Source: Amorphophallus konjac (lineage: Eukaryota; Streptophyta; Magnoliopsida; Alismatales; Araceae). From it: a stretch of DNA of 64,000 nt. The notes below the pieces were generated by a model. The model was not told where the DNA came from, searched no databases, and saw only the letters and a program-made list of their open reading frames with translations. How positions within the stretch are numbered: the stretch's first letter is position 1; each line of letters opens with the position of its first letter. This document shows, in pieces, positions 10,708-21,982 of the stretch. The position numbers and the translations under genes were made by a program. The DNA lies in contig CM040118.1 of assembly GCA_022559845.1 (NCBI GenBank), positions 163,576,331 to 163,640,330 of the forward strand, in the 5' to 3' direction.

Positions 10708-13424
10708 TGTGACGACCCAGGAGATCCGGATATTGATAACCTGATATCATCGATTTATCGATACCAAGAGCTCGGGGAAGCCACCCAAGAGGCTGATGAG
10801 GCCCCGTAAGGGTTAGTGAGTGTTTGTCGAGGGGATGCATAATGAGTAGAAATTACACGCGCAATATTAATTAAAGCATTCATTTGAACTTTAAACGGAA
10901 GCAATTAAATATATCAGAGTGATAAATTTATACAAGTAGTCCAGATCCATATATCACCAGTCCCACACTGTACAATGGTCATAATAAATAACTACATGGG
11001 GCATACCCCGGCCAAAAGGAAACAAAAGACAAACTTACAACTAACCGACCACTGACAGACCACTGCTGAAACTAAGACTTTTCACCAAAAGCACGAGAGA
11101 ATCCTGTAGCTGGTTGCTCCGCCTCACCTGTAAAAGGAAGGGGTGAGTCTCACAATAGAGACTCAGTAAGGTTCACAGGGATCCCTAACTCGCAACTAAC
11201 TAAAGGAAAGCAGTAAAGCATGCATTGGCATAAATAAATGACAATTTAATAAAGCTGTAAAACTAACTAAATAGTTTATAAATAGCTAACTAATATGCCA
11301 ATTTAATTCAAATGTGAGTACTTGAAATCTACCAATAGAATAACAACTCAGTCATTCCCAAGTGACAAGAGAGAGAAGGAGAGAAGATCCACCAGAAGAA
11401 GAAACCAGATGCGTCCACTGACGGCTTACACTGCGTCTCAAGCATCTACGCAAGCCTGATCATAGCAAGCGAGCCACGTAACAGTACCAGAACAAGTAAC
11501 TAGTCAGAGTAACACTTATCAGTGTCAGTCCAAGTCTCTGACCACGTGTGCACACACTGGCTCGTGCCTAGAGCCAGGCCTCTAGCTAGTTTCCCTCCCC
11601 CAGTAGGACGCTACTGTAAAGTAGGGGCCCACGGAAACTAGCTTAAAAATCGTAAACTGGGATACCCCGCCACCTCTCCCGGGTGGGATCAACACTAAAA
11701 GTCGTCGGGCTACGACTGGTGGTTCTATCACTACGAAAGAGAATATGACTCTATTGGGATCTAAAAACATGCCATAATTTATGATAATAATTAAACATGG
11801 CAAATATGAAAAATTAAATGCATAACTGATTGAATATACTAAAATAGTAATTATTCATTAATTAAATGCATGAATAATTGAATATGCTATGATGGAAATT
11901 ATTTAATAATTAAATGCATAAATAACTGATTATGCTAAAATGGCAATTATGCAATACAGAACGCATAATTAATTGAACTTGATTGAATTAAAATGCTGCA
12001 AGAAATAGCGGTTAAATGAAAACCACCCCAGTTTATAAAATAGCCTACACATGGCGAAGATGCGATATTAAATGCATAATTAAACGAACACATATTAATT
12101 AAAGAACAAGCAGTTGGACTAGAGCCGCTATAGTCTTAGGCAGTTGAACAACGAATCGTAGCGTGTTGCTAAATGGACTAGCCGTGGAATTTCTATCGCC
12201 ATTCAAATTTAAAATATTTAAGCGGTTGAGATGTTTGACGCCCGGGTCAATAAACGGGTTATGGCGGACCGTTACAAAATTTGAAATAATATAAACATGG
12301 TCCTTACCGAAGAACCGGATCCACGGGAATCATAACGGGATCTCTTCCCGGTCGACCTAAATCGACGAGAATTATTATTTTCATCATGTTCCCTGGCAAT
12401 TCATCATCTTAATATAATAATTTATCATCTATGAACTCAGCAACGATGGGCATGCGACAGTTTATAGTCTATGAACTCAGCGACGATGGGCATGCCTCAG
12501 TTTATAGTCTATGAACTCAGCGATGATGGGCATGCATTAGGAACAATTTAACGGGCTAGGGCATCGATCCCCCTACCTCAATCGTGCCGAAAGCTCCTTT
12601 CCGACCGCATGCAAGCCGAGGGACGCGCCGCGGTTCGCCCTTTCCTGGCCGTCTCACCACTTCACAGTTCGACCGGGGTTGATGCCTCCGCGTTCTTCGT
12701 CGCTCCAAAAGAGGCTAGGAGGCCGTCCCTCCACCGTATTTGAGCCGAGGGTGCCGATTCACTGCGAGAAGGGAGGGAGAGAGCCGCCGTCTTCCGCCGT
12801 GGGTTCGTCCCTCCATGCCGGGGTTCGGCTTCGACGAGGGCGCCGCCGCTGTGGCTCCCCTTGTAGGCTCGCCGGTGAGGCTCTGGCTCTTCCGCTTGCC
12901 GTCGGTTCATCGCGGGCACGTCGAGAAAGAGAAAGGGCGATAGGGGGGGTTCCGCCGGTTCGTGCGGGCGTTCCGGGGTTCCGCGGGTCCATCGATGGGG
13001 CCACCGCGTCCTCACTCATGTCGGCTCCCCGGCGAGGCCACCATTCCTCCGCCGTGGCCGTCCGATCGTTGCACCGAGAAGAGGGAGAGGGGAGACGGGA
13101 TGGCCGTTCGCGGCCTTCCCTGAGCGCCCGCGGGTCTCGGGTAAAAAAGAGGGGGGGGGGGAGAGGAAATTAAGGGAGAGGGGGGGAGATCGATTTGGTA
13201 AAAAAATGATTAGAATATTATTTTTTTTATTTTTAACCTTTATTGGCATTCTAAACCCCCAATCAAGCAAAATTATGCATATGCCGCTTTTAATTTCTAA
13301 TAAGCTTATATATATACACAAAACCCAATTAACTAGGCCCAATAAAACCCTAAAAATCTCCTAAAATCATGAAATTAATTATATTTTAATACTGGTAAAG
13401 ATCCGTTGAAGAACGAGTATCATA
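10708..13424 (-). repeat. G1 5' LTR
   Basis: Copy of 6493-9205 with scattered substitutions and small indels. It contains the 40-bp repeat (12419-12538), the GC-rich block (12577-13140) and the TATA run (13307-13316). Its outer end reads TATCATA instead of TCTCACA, so the terminal CA has mutated; the border is set by the TSD TAAAA at 13425-13429. Confidence 0.9.
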
Positions 13425-13446
13425 TAAAATTAATCTAAATGAGCAT

Positions 13447-15038
13447 TCATGCTAAGAATTTACAAAGACCAAGTTCTCTTCTTAAAAGCTTAAATCTTTC
13501 ATTTCCAAGTGGTTTTGTAAAAATGTCAACAATTTGTCTTTCAAATTCAATAAATTCAAGCTTAATCTCCTTTTTATTAATTTCATCTCTAAGGAAGTGA
13601 TGTTTGATTTCAATGTGTTTAGTCCTAGAATGGTGAACATGATTTTTAGTTAAGAGATGGCACTTGTGTTATCACAAAAAATCGTAATGCAACCAAGATT
13701 GATAAGATAGTCAATTAATTGGTGTTTAATCTAGAGGACTTGGGCAGCACAGTTACCTGCAGCCACATACTCTGCCTCAGTAGTGGATAAGACAACATTG
13801 TGTTGTTTCTTAGATGCCCAAGACACTAGACACCCACCTAGAAATTGACAATATCTACTAGTACTTTTCCTATCAATCCTACACCCGACATAGTCTGCAT
13901 CTGAGTAAGCTATAAGGTCTAGCTCACACTTAGCAGGATACCATAAGCCTAAGTCTAGGGTGCCAGACAGATACCTAAAAATCCGTTTCACAGCTATTAA
14001 ATGTGATTCCTTAGGACATGCTTGAAATCTAGCACACAAACATTTTGAAAATTGAATATCAAGTCGAGAAGTAGTAAGGTATAGCAAGGATCCAATCATA
14101 CCTTTGTATAGCTTGGGGTCTACCATTTTACCTTCAGAGTCAGAATCAAGGCTGGTAGATGTTCCCATTGGTGCGATTATTGCTTTGAGGTTCTCCATCT
14201 TGAATTTCTTCAAAATATCCTTGATATATTTCTCTTGAGTTATAAATGTTCCTTCTTTGGTCTTACAGACCTGCAACCCAAGGAAAAATTTTAGCTCTCC
14301 CATTGAGCTCATCTCAAATTCACTAGTCATTGAAGCTGAGAATTCCTCACACATGGATAAATTTGTTGATCCAAACACTATATCATCTACACAAATTTGA
14401 ATGATCTAAATTTCTTTTTCACATACCTTTGTGAATAATGTTTGGTCAACCTTACCTCTGGAGAATCCATTTTCTGTTAGGAACTTGCTCAGTCCGGCAT
14501 ACCATGCTCGGGGAGCTTTCTTTAATCCATAGAGTGCCTTATCAAGTTTATAAACATGGTCAAGAAATTTAAGACACTCAAACCCAGGGGGTTGCTTTAT
14601 ATATACATCCTCTTTTATTTCACCATTTAGAAAAGTAGATTTGACATCTATCTGTTGTAGAGTTATTCCTGGACTGCATGCAGTGGCCAAAAGAATCCTA
14701 ATGGCTTCTAGCCTAGCTACAGGGGCAAAAGACTCTTCAAAGTCAATACCAAACTCTTGGTTGTACCCCTCAGCAACCAGCCTAGCCTTATTTCTAACAA
14801 TTTTACCTTGCTCATCAATTTTATTCTGAAAGACCCATTTAGTGCCTATTATGTGGCCATGAGAGGGTTTAGGAACTAAGTGCCAGACCTTGTTCCTATC
14901 AAGTTGACTAAGTTCATCATGCATGACATTAATCCAATTATCATCCTGAAGGGCACTATCTATGTTCTTTGGTTCTATCTGACATACTAAAGCAAAAGAT
15001 TTCAATTCATTTTCAATTCTTAAGTGAGCTCTACTTCT
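13447..15038 (-). pseudogene. pol: A pol part 2: reverse transcriptase and RNase H (broken)
   Basis: C-terminal part of the copia polyprotein of A. It starts after the B insertion point and ends at the TGA 13447-13449 (ELGLCKFLA). The reverse transcriptase motifs [31 protein letters not shown] and [13 protein letters not shown] are clear. The catalytic box reads CVDD (14383-14394) instead of YVDD; the two Asp are kept. RNase H shows AYSDADYVG, STTEAEYVAA and IFTKPLGNERF. Stops at about 14404 (before the CVDD box) and 13729 (TGG to TAG in the QVLWIKHQ region) break the frame, with degradation near 13640. The upstream half is 45 kb away at 59736-61277. Confidence 0.92.
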
Positions 15039-15777
15039 TGTAGGAGATCTAGAGGGGGGTGAATAGATCTTACCCCTTTAAAATTATCGAGATTAGTTGA
15101 TAGAAGCAGAATACAAAATTTATCGAATCTCAATAGCTAAGGTGATCACAAATATATCAGCTAAGAAATCAATATCAATCAGCATATAGTAATGTAGCAA
15201 TCACACAAGCAATTGCGACCACGGACACAAGATATTTTAGGTGGTTCGATCTCCTTCAGAGATCTACGTCCACCCCTTACTCAAATGAGTAAGGCTTCAC
15301 TGCTGAGCTTTACAGCTTGCTACCGCTGATCCACAGCTTTGGGGAACAAGTTCCCTATAGACGCTGAGCCTTACAGCTTAAGCCAACCAAAGGATTCTTC
15401 CTCTACTGCTGGGCAATATAGCTTAGCCTACCGCTGACACACAGCTTTAATAGTCCGCTGACACACAGTTTGAGCAAACAAAGATTCATAAATGCCAATG
15501 AGGAAAACTAAGAAGACTGGAGGATGTAGCTTCGAACTGAGCAAATGTAGCTCTAAATTGAGCAGACTGGTTCTGGTTTTGAACCAGGAACCAGGAACAT
15601 AAAACACACTCACTCACTAAACTCCAACCCACTACTCTTCCTCAATTCTATTCTTTCTCCTTCAAACTGATTAGCCTCACACATGAATCTTCTCTATTCT
15701 CTCTTTCAGTTTTCGCTTGATGCTCACACTTTTTCTCTTCTGCACTATCATCCTTAACAACTCAGCGATCGATCCCT

Positions 15778-15901
15778 CCTTTTATCTCCTCCAGGAGATG
15801 GGCGCGTGGTTGCCACATTTCCTGCTCAATTTTCAATCGAGATCTGATTCCTTCTTTCCACGTGTCAAGCTCTCCAGTAGAGGAATGTCTTGGATCACGT
15901 G
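15778..15901 (-). promoter_or_regulatory. B LTR1 promoter region
   Basis: CACGTG boxes at 15859-15864 and 15896-15901 and a weak TATA-like GATAAAAGG at 15778-15786 (minus sense). The arrangement copies that of LTR A. The TATA assignment is uncertain. Confidence 0.45.
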
Positions 15902-16029
15902 TCCAACTTATCTTTTACGAGCAGGAGACAAAAAAGTGCCTTTCTTCGTTTTAATTAAGTCCCTGCAAAAAGAAAGCAATTTGTCAAACACTATGTGATC
16001 ATAAGTCATGGTCAAGGTATAGTTAAAAA

Positions 16030-16635
16030 TAACAAGATGCACAGACCTTGTCATGCACATAAGATAGTATGCACAGACATTGATATACATATAAGAAGTT
16101 ATGCACAGACCTTAGCAATATGGCTAGCAAAAGTACTCGGACTTCCCATGGCAGTCAATCCTCATACGCAGACTTATGTTGCGCATAGAACTAAGCATGC
16201 ACAGACCTTATAACATGTATAGGGTAAAACTGCATTGACCTCAATGCTGCTTAGGTATATCTTGCACCGACTCTAGCGTGGCTTACACAAGATGTGCACC
16301 GACGCAAACTGGACTAACACTAACTGTGCAACGGCTCATATTGGAGCAATGCAAAACATGCACCGACTTCATTTGCACAAGATAGAATATGCATCGACCC
16401 TAACAAGGCTATCACCAAATGTGCATCGACGCTGATGATGAGAAGCACAAATGTGCACCGACCTCAATGACTGACTAAGGCAAACTTGCACTGACTTGGT
16501 CTCGCAGCATGATATATGCACCGACCTTCGATCTACTGAAGATGCAACTAGCACCGACTCTAGTGATATGTGCACAGACATTGTGTGCATGAAAACTAAA
16601 CATGCACCGACATCTTATGTAATGTGCTTCGACTA
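16030..16635 (-). promoter_or_regulatory. B LTR1 U3 motif array
   Basis: Dispersed copies of TGCACAGACCTT (near the promoter) and TGCACCGACNT (distal). About seven keep ACCGAC. The same array in LTR2 is at about 25330-25950. It is related to the array in LTR A by motif rather than by continuous alignment. Confidence 0.6.
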
Positions 16636-16917
16636 GCATCGACCTAATGCATGACCACGTCCATACAATACATGTTAGACCTTATTTGCAGAGTGCTTTA
16701 ACTACCAAATGCATAAATGTCTTACCAATCAATCTGAATAAAGCAAGTTCATCAAAATAGGAAGTGCTATAGGAGTCAACACAAAGACAACAGTAAAGTC
16801 AACACAGTTAACTAAACTGATGCCAATCATTCAAAACACACAGATTCTTAACAGAGATTATGTCCAGAGGAGTTAGAGAATTTTTCTCCAGACATCATCA
16901 ATTATGGAGACACAACA

Positions 16918-18865
16918 ATCTCCCCCTTTTTGATAATGGCAACAGTTTATATTAAATGTATTTTGATGAAAAGCATTCAACATGCAATGCAAGCAAATGC
17001 CAAATGCCAATGCAACAAAATGCCAAATGCCCCTGCAAGAATACAAATATCTCTCTCCCCCTTTGACATCAGCAAATAGGAAGGGCGTAGATAAAGAACA
17101 ATCTCAAAAAAGTACTCCCCCTTTTTGGCCATGACTGATATACACTCCCCCTTTATTTGTAAACACAGAAGACATGTCTCTCAGAAAGAATCCTCCTTCT
17201 AAATCATCAGAGAGGTGGAAGAGAAAGTGAATAAATATGACTGACACCCTATTTAATAGTTCAGAATTAAGCATTACAAAGCTCCGAGTCTTCAGATATA
17301 TGAATCAACACAATGCATTCTTGATAGAATTCAAGTTTAAATATGATAAAAATTAGAATTCATATACTGCATTAATTGGATAAGTTTGTTGTGCCTGATA
17401 ATATCAATAAACCATAATCACCTTAATCGTGCGAGAAATTGTTTAATGGTATCTTACTCTCGGAAAAACAATGATAATCTTTTCGAGTGACCAGGTTATG
17501 TATTGAGGTTAAACAATGTGATAATTCTAAAATGTTATTTTAGGAGCAGTATTTTACTTGTTGCACTTCATGACATAAATGTTCTCCATTTCTTTGATGG
17601 AGCACTTAGTTTCTCAGTGCGTACAGTTTTGATCATATTCTCAGAGATAACCTGAGCAACTTCATGACCTAAGTATTCTCCATTTCTTTGATAGAGCACT
17701 CAGTTTCTCGGTGTTTTACATAGTCATTGCTCTGCCATTTATGATTTTCATACGATTGGTTTACTGCCCCTTTTACTATTCAGAGAGACTTGTTTAAAGA
17801 CAATACACAAACTCAGTTTTCTCTACCAAGATTTCATTTGTTTAGCAGATTTCAGATACAAGAAAACCTTTATCAAGTATGTAATGAGACAAGGGTTGAG
17901 AGCGATTATCATTTATCAACATTCCTATTTACTGAATGCAGTCTCTTGATTCTAAAGATTATAAAATTTAAACCATCAGTTTATTTAGGAATCAAGCAGG
18001 ATTCATATAATAGAAGATGTCTGATTTCTATTGCTTAAAAAATTTGAACTTATTATCAGACTGCCATAATGTCAGAATTCAAGTTATGGAATGATGATAT
18101 GAGAGCTCACAAATTTTGTATCAGAACCAGCAAGATGTATGAGAGAAAAAAATCTGATCTTCAAAGGGTTGGAGTGGAAGAGATCTGAGTCATAGATAGA
18201 TAGACATGCTCAAGACTCCCCCTGGCATATTGCAGCAAGCATAGAGATTCTCTTATTCTTAGAAAGCTCCCCCTATCTATATGCATCATTCAACCACAGT
18301 TATGCATGCATTTCTTAGACATACTATCATGAAGTAGAATGCAGTGCAATCACCTGTCCTGCATGCATGATTGTACAGAAATTCAGATGCGATTATGCAC
18401 AACATATAGTGAAGTCCAATAAGACATGAGACTGTAGACACAAACATGTGATATGAAATGAAATACAGTGCTAAGACAAACTCTTGATTCAGGGTACTAG
18501 GTGAAGGTTAATCCTCAACACATGGTATGGATTTTCAGACAAACTGAATTTGTCCTTCCATCTCATATCATTTGATATACCACTGAAATCAAGATAACAA
18601 ATGTATGATGTTAATCAAGCATTCACAAGACAAGGTCTGAACCTTTATTCAGAAGTAATGAGCAGTCAATCATGAAATCATTCTTAACTAGATCAGGTCA
18701 TTTATGCAGTTCAGTGAATTGAAACTAATCTTATTTATTCAAACATGGATTTTTAGACAGACAAATCATGAGCTTATTTTAGTCAGATCAGTAGATTTAT
18801 TCCAAGGTAGACAGACATGAATTCACACATCATATCAGAAGCTTTATTCAAAAATGAAATTGAGA
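16918..18865 (-). other. B1 3' non-coding region with polypurine tract
   Basis: No coding sequence is seen. The polypurine tract CAAAAAGGGGGAGAT (minus strand) lies at 16918-16932 beside the LTR. Similar purine runs recur near 17049, 17116, 17146, 18216 and 18266. A short ATGCCAA-type simple repeat lies at 16980-17042. A block with hairpins CTCCAT-ATGGAG (17584-17602) and GCACT-AGTGC (17602-17620) occurs twice (17561-17620, 17658-17737) and has counterparts in A and C. The foldable element is at 18482-18594. Confidence 0.75.
18482..18594 (-). other. Conserved foldable element in B1 3' region
   Basis: Outer arms: TCTTGATT (18482-18489) pairs with AATCAAGA (18587-18594), followed inward by CAG/CTG and GGTA/TACC with single-base bulges. 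Inner hairpins are AATCC/GGATT and GACAAA/TTTGTC. The layout equals that at 6320-6427, but most outer-stem bases differ. B2 has a copy at 56150-56261. Confidence 0.65.
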
Positions 18866-21800
18866 TTAATTATCATGCTGAAATTTACATAAACCTAATT
18901 CTCTTCTTAGGAATTGAAATCTTCATTGCCCAGAGGTTTAGTAAATATATCAGCTATCTGTTTTTCAGATTCAACGAAATGCAATTCAATTTCATTTTTA
19001 TTTACCTCATCTCTAAGAAAGTGGTGTTTGATTTCTATGTGCTTAGTCTTAGAATGATGAACAAGATTTTTAGTGAGTGATATAACAGTAGTATTATCAC
19101 ATAAAATTGGAATGCATCCCAATTTTATCTGATAGTCAACAAGTTGGTGTTTTATCCAGAGAACCTGGGTTGCACAGTTTCCAACTGCAACATATTCAGC
19201 TTCAGCTGTAGATAGAGCAAGAGTGTCTTGCTTCTTAGAAGCCCATGTCACCAGACAACCACCTAGGTAGTGACAGTACCCACTAGTGCTTTTCCTATCT
19301 ACCCTACACCATGCATAATATGCATCAGTGTAGGCTAGGAGATCTGGCTCACACTTAGAAGGATACCAAAGTCCAAGTTCTGGGGTGCCTGATAGATACC
19401 TAAAAACCCTCTTAACAGCACTCAGATGTGACTCTTTGGGACTATCCTAAAATCTAGCACACAAGCATACAAAAAATTGAATATCAAGCCTAGAGGCTGT
19501 AAGGTAAAGAAGAGATCCGATCATACCTCTGTATAGCTTTTGATCTACTGATTTACCTTCTAGGTCACCATCAAGGCTGGTTGAGGTACCCATGGGTGCA
19601 GTTATTGCCTTGAGATTTTCCATTTGATACTTTTTCAGCAAGTCCTTTATGTATTTTGACTGATTGATGAAGCTTTCTTCAGATGTCTGAATAACCTGCA
19701 TACCTAAAAAGAATTTCAATTCTCCCATTAGGCTCATCTCAAATTCATTTGTCATAAAGGCAGAGAATTCCTCACACATGGTTAGTTTAGTTGAACCAAA
19801 TACTATATCATCTACATAAATTTGTGCAACAAGAATATCTTTGTTGCTTACTTTTGTGAATAGTGTCTGGTCAACTTCGCCTCTAGAAAAACCCTTACCA
19901 GTGAGGAAGGAGCTCAGCCTGTCATACCAGGCCCTGGGTGCTTGTTTCAGCCCATATAATGCCCTGTCTAACTTATACACATGATCTGGGAAATCAAGAC
20001 ATTCAAAGCCTGGAGGTTGTTTAACAAAAACATCATCCTTTATTAGACCATTCAGAAAAGTAGATTTAACATCCATCTGCTACAATTTTATTCCTAGACT
20101 ATAAGCAAAAGCTAGAAGAATTCTGATAGCTTCTAACCTGGCGACATGAGCAAAAGACTCCTCAAAGTCTACCCCATACTCTTGGTTGTAACCTTGTGCA
20201 ACCAGTTTAGCTTTATTTCTAATTTTTTTTCCCCGCTCATCTATTTTATTTTTGAAAACCCATTTAGTGCCTATAATTGATCCATGAGTAGGTTTTGGAA
20301 CTAGGTGCCATACCTTGTTCCTTTCAAATTGGTTCAGTTCCTCATGCACGGCATTTATCCAATGTTCATCTTTTAAAGCACTATTTATGTCCTTGGGTTC
20401 TATCTGTGAGACTAGGGCAAAAGAATTTAATTCATTATTTATTCTAAAGTGTGTTCTAGTTCTAGGGGGTTCATTCAAATTACCAATAATATCTTCAAGA
20501 GGGTGATCTCTAAGAACTCTAATATTGATAAGATGATTACATGTTCCTACATTTACCTCCCCTTGACCTCTAGACCCACTTGTCTCACCTCCTTCAGCTG
20601 GTTCAGGATTTTCTTTTACTTTATCCTCCAGAATATCATCATCAAAATTGTCCCTGCAGAAATCAGTTTTAGAATTATTTAAAAATTCGTCAAAGATAAC
20701 ATGTGGTGATTCTTCAACAATTTTAGAGTTCAGATTGCAAATTCTATAAGCTCTGGATTTTTTCAGAGTAACCTATAAAAATTCTAGGTTCACTTTTAGG
20801 TTCGAATTTGTCAATATCTCTCTTAGAATTTACATGAATAAAACACTTGCACCCAAAGACCTTTAGATGTGCTATTGAAGGTTTCTTACCTTTTAAAGTT
20901 TCATAAGGAGTTTTGTGAGTTGAAGGTCTTACCATGACCCTGTTGATGATATAACATGATGTGTTCACTGCCTCGGCCCAAAACTTTCTAGGCAGGTTAC
21001 CTTCTGCCAGCATCATCCTTGCCATTTCAACTAAAGTTTTTTTTCTCCTTTCTACTACTCCATTTTTCTCTGGAGTCCTTGGAGAAGAGAACTTGTGGTT
21101 GATTACATTGTTCTTGCAAAAGTCATCAAATTTTGAGTTTTCAAACTCACCACCATGGTCGGACAATATATTCAGAATTGAGTGCTCACCATCATGATTT
21201 ATTTTATAGTAAAACTCTTAAAATTCAGCAAATGCATCATGTTTATGTGCTAAGAAGAATACCCATGTAGATTTAGAGAAGTCATCTACCAACACATAGC
21301 TATATCTCTTACCAGATAAGCTGGCTGATCTAGATGGTCCAAATAAATCCATATGAACTAGCTCAAATGGTTTTGAAGACATGCTTTCAGTTCTAAGTTT
21401 AAAAGACTTCCTAGTTTGCTTACATTGAATACACACTTCACAGATTTTGTCATTTTTCTTAAAAGTGTTTTCGCGGAGGCCTTTAACCATGCTGTGTTTA
21501 TTCAGTTTGTGCAGTACAGTATAGCTAGCATGACCCAGCCTGCGGTGCCAAAGACTGGCTATGTCATCCTTGCTAACTGTGAGACATAGACTTGAATGTG
21601 CTTCATTATCTAAATCTACCATGTAGATATTATTGACCCTCTTACCAATGAATTTAACAGTTTCAGAATTTAGTTCAAAAATTGTACATGCAAGAGAGTC
21701 AAATGTAACCTTATGCCCTTTATCACACAGCTGGCTAATACTAAGCAGGTTATGGGCAAGTCCTTCAACTAATAAAACTTCCTCAATGCAGCAAGAAGAA

Positions 21801-21982
21801 TTCTTACCTACATTACCTGTTCCAATAATTCTGCCCTTGGTATTACCTCCAAAAGTAACATGACCACCACTCTTTTCAACAAGCATGTAGAATTTGTCCT
21901 TGTCCCCGGTCATGTGCCTCGAGCAGCCACTATCAAGATACCACTTATTTTGTCTAGCTGCCAGGCATACCTGCAAGCAGAA
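18866..21982 (-). pseudogene. pol: B1 pol: protease, integrase, reverse transcriptase, RNase H (broken)
   Basis: Copia polyprotein reading downward from just after the gag TGA. Protease shows intact WYLDSGCSRHMTG (near 21930). The gag-pre-integrase zinc site is LWHRRLGHAS and CEVCIQCKQ; the integrase core has HMDLFGPSRS, SDHGGEF and NGVVERR. Reverse transcriptase has [29 protein letters not shown] and intact YVDD (19807-19818). RNase H has STAEAEYVAVG, CDNTTVISLTKN and DIFTKPLG. Stops or shifts occur at about 21217 (GAA to TAA), 20764, 20079 (CAG to TAG), 19446 and near 18925 (1-bp loss relative to B2). The stop at 19446 is shared with B2. All catalytic boxes look sound despite the broken frame. 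Confidence 0.92.

Larger units (their letters stand above)
6493..13424 (-). mobile_element. Non-autonomous gag-only gypsy element G1
   Basis: A complete 6932-bp element with LTRs of 2713 and 2717 bp and TSD TAAAA (6488-6492 and 13425-13429). The internal region (9206-10707) is only 1502 bp: polypurine tract, gag and primer binding site. No protease, reverse transcriptase or integrase is present, so it matches the TR-GAG class of plant elements (terminal repeats plus gag) and would depend on enzymes from a related autonomous element. It landed 22 bp beyond the stop codon of A pol. Many substitutions separate the LTRs, so it is not recent. Confidence 0.92.
15039..16917 (-). repeat. B LTR1 (3' LTR of B1)
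   Basis: 1879 bp; plus-strand ends TGTAGGAGATC and GAGACACAACA. From the sense start (16917) it holds the motif array, two CACGTG boxes, a possible TATA, a leader rich in CCGCTGA/CACAGCTT-like repeats (about 15300-15480), then U5. It carries about 60 bp near 15120-15180 that LTR2 lacks. Confidence 0.9.
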
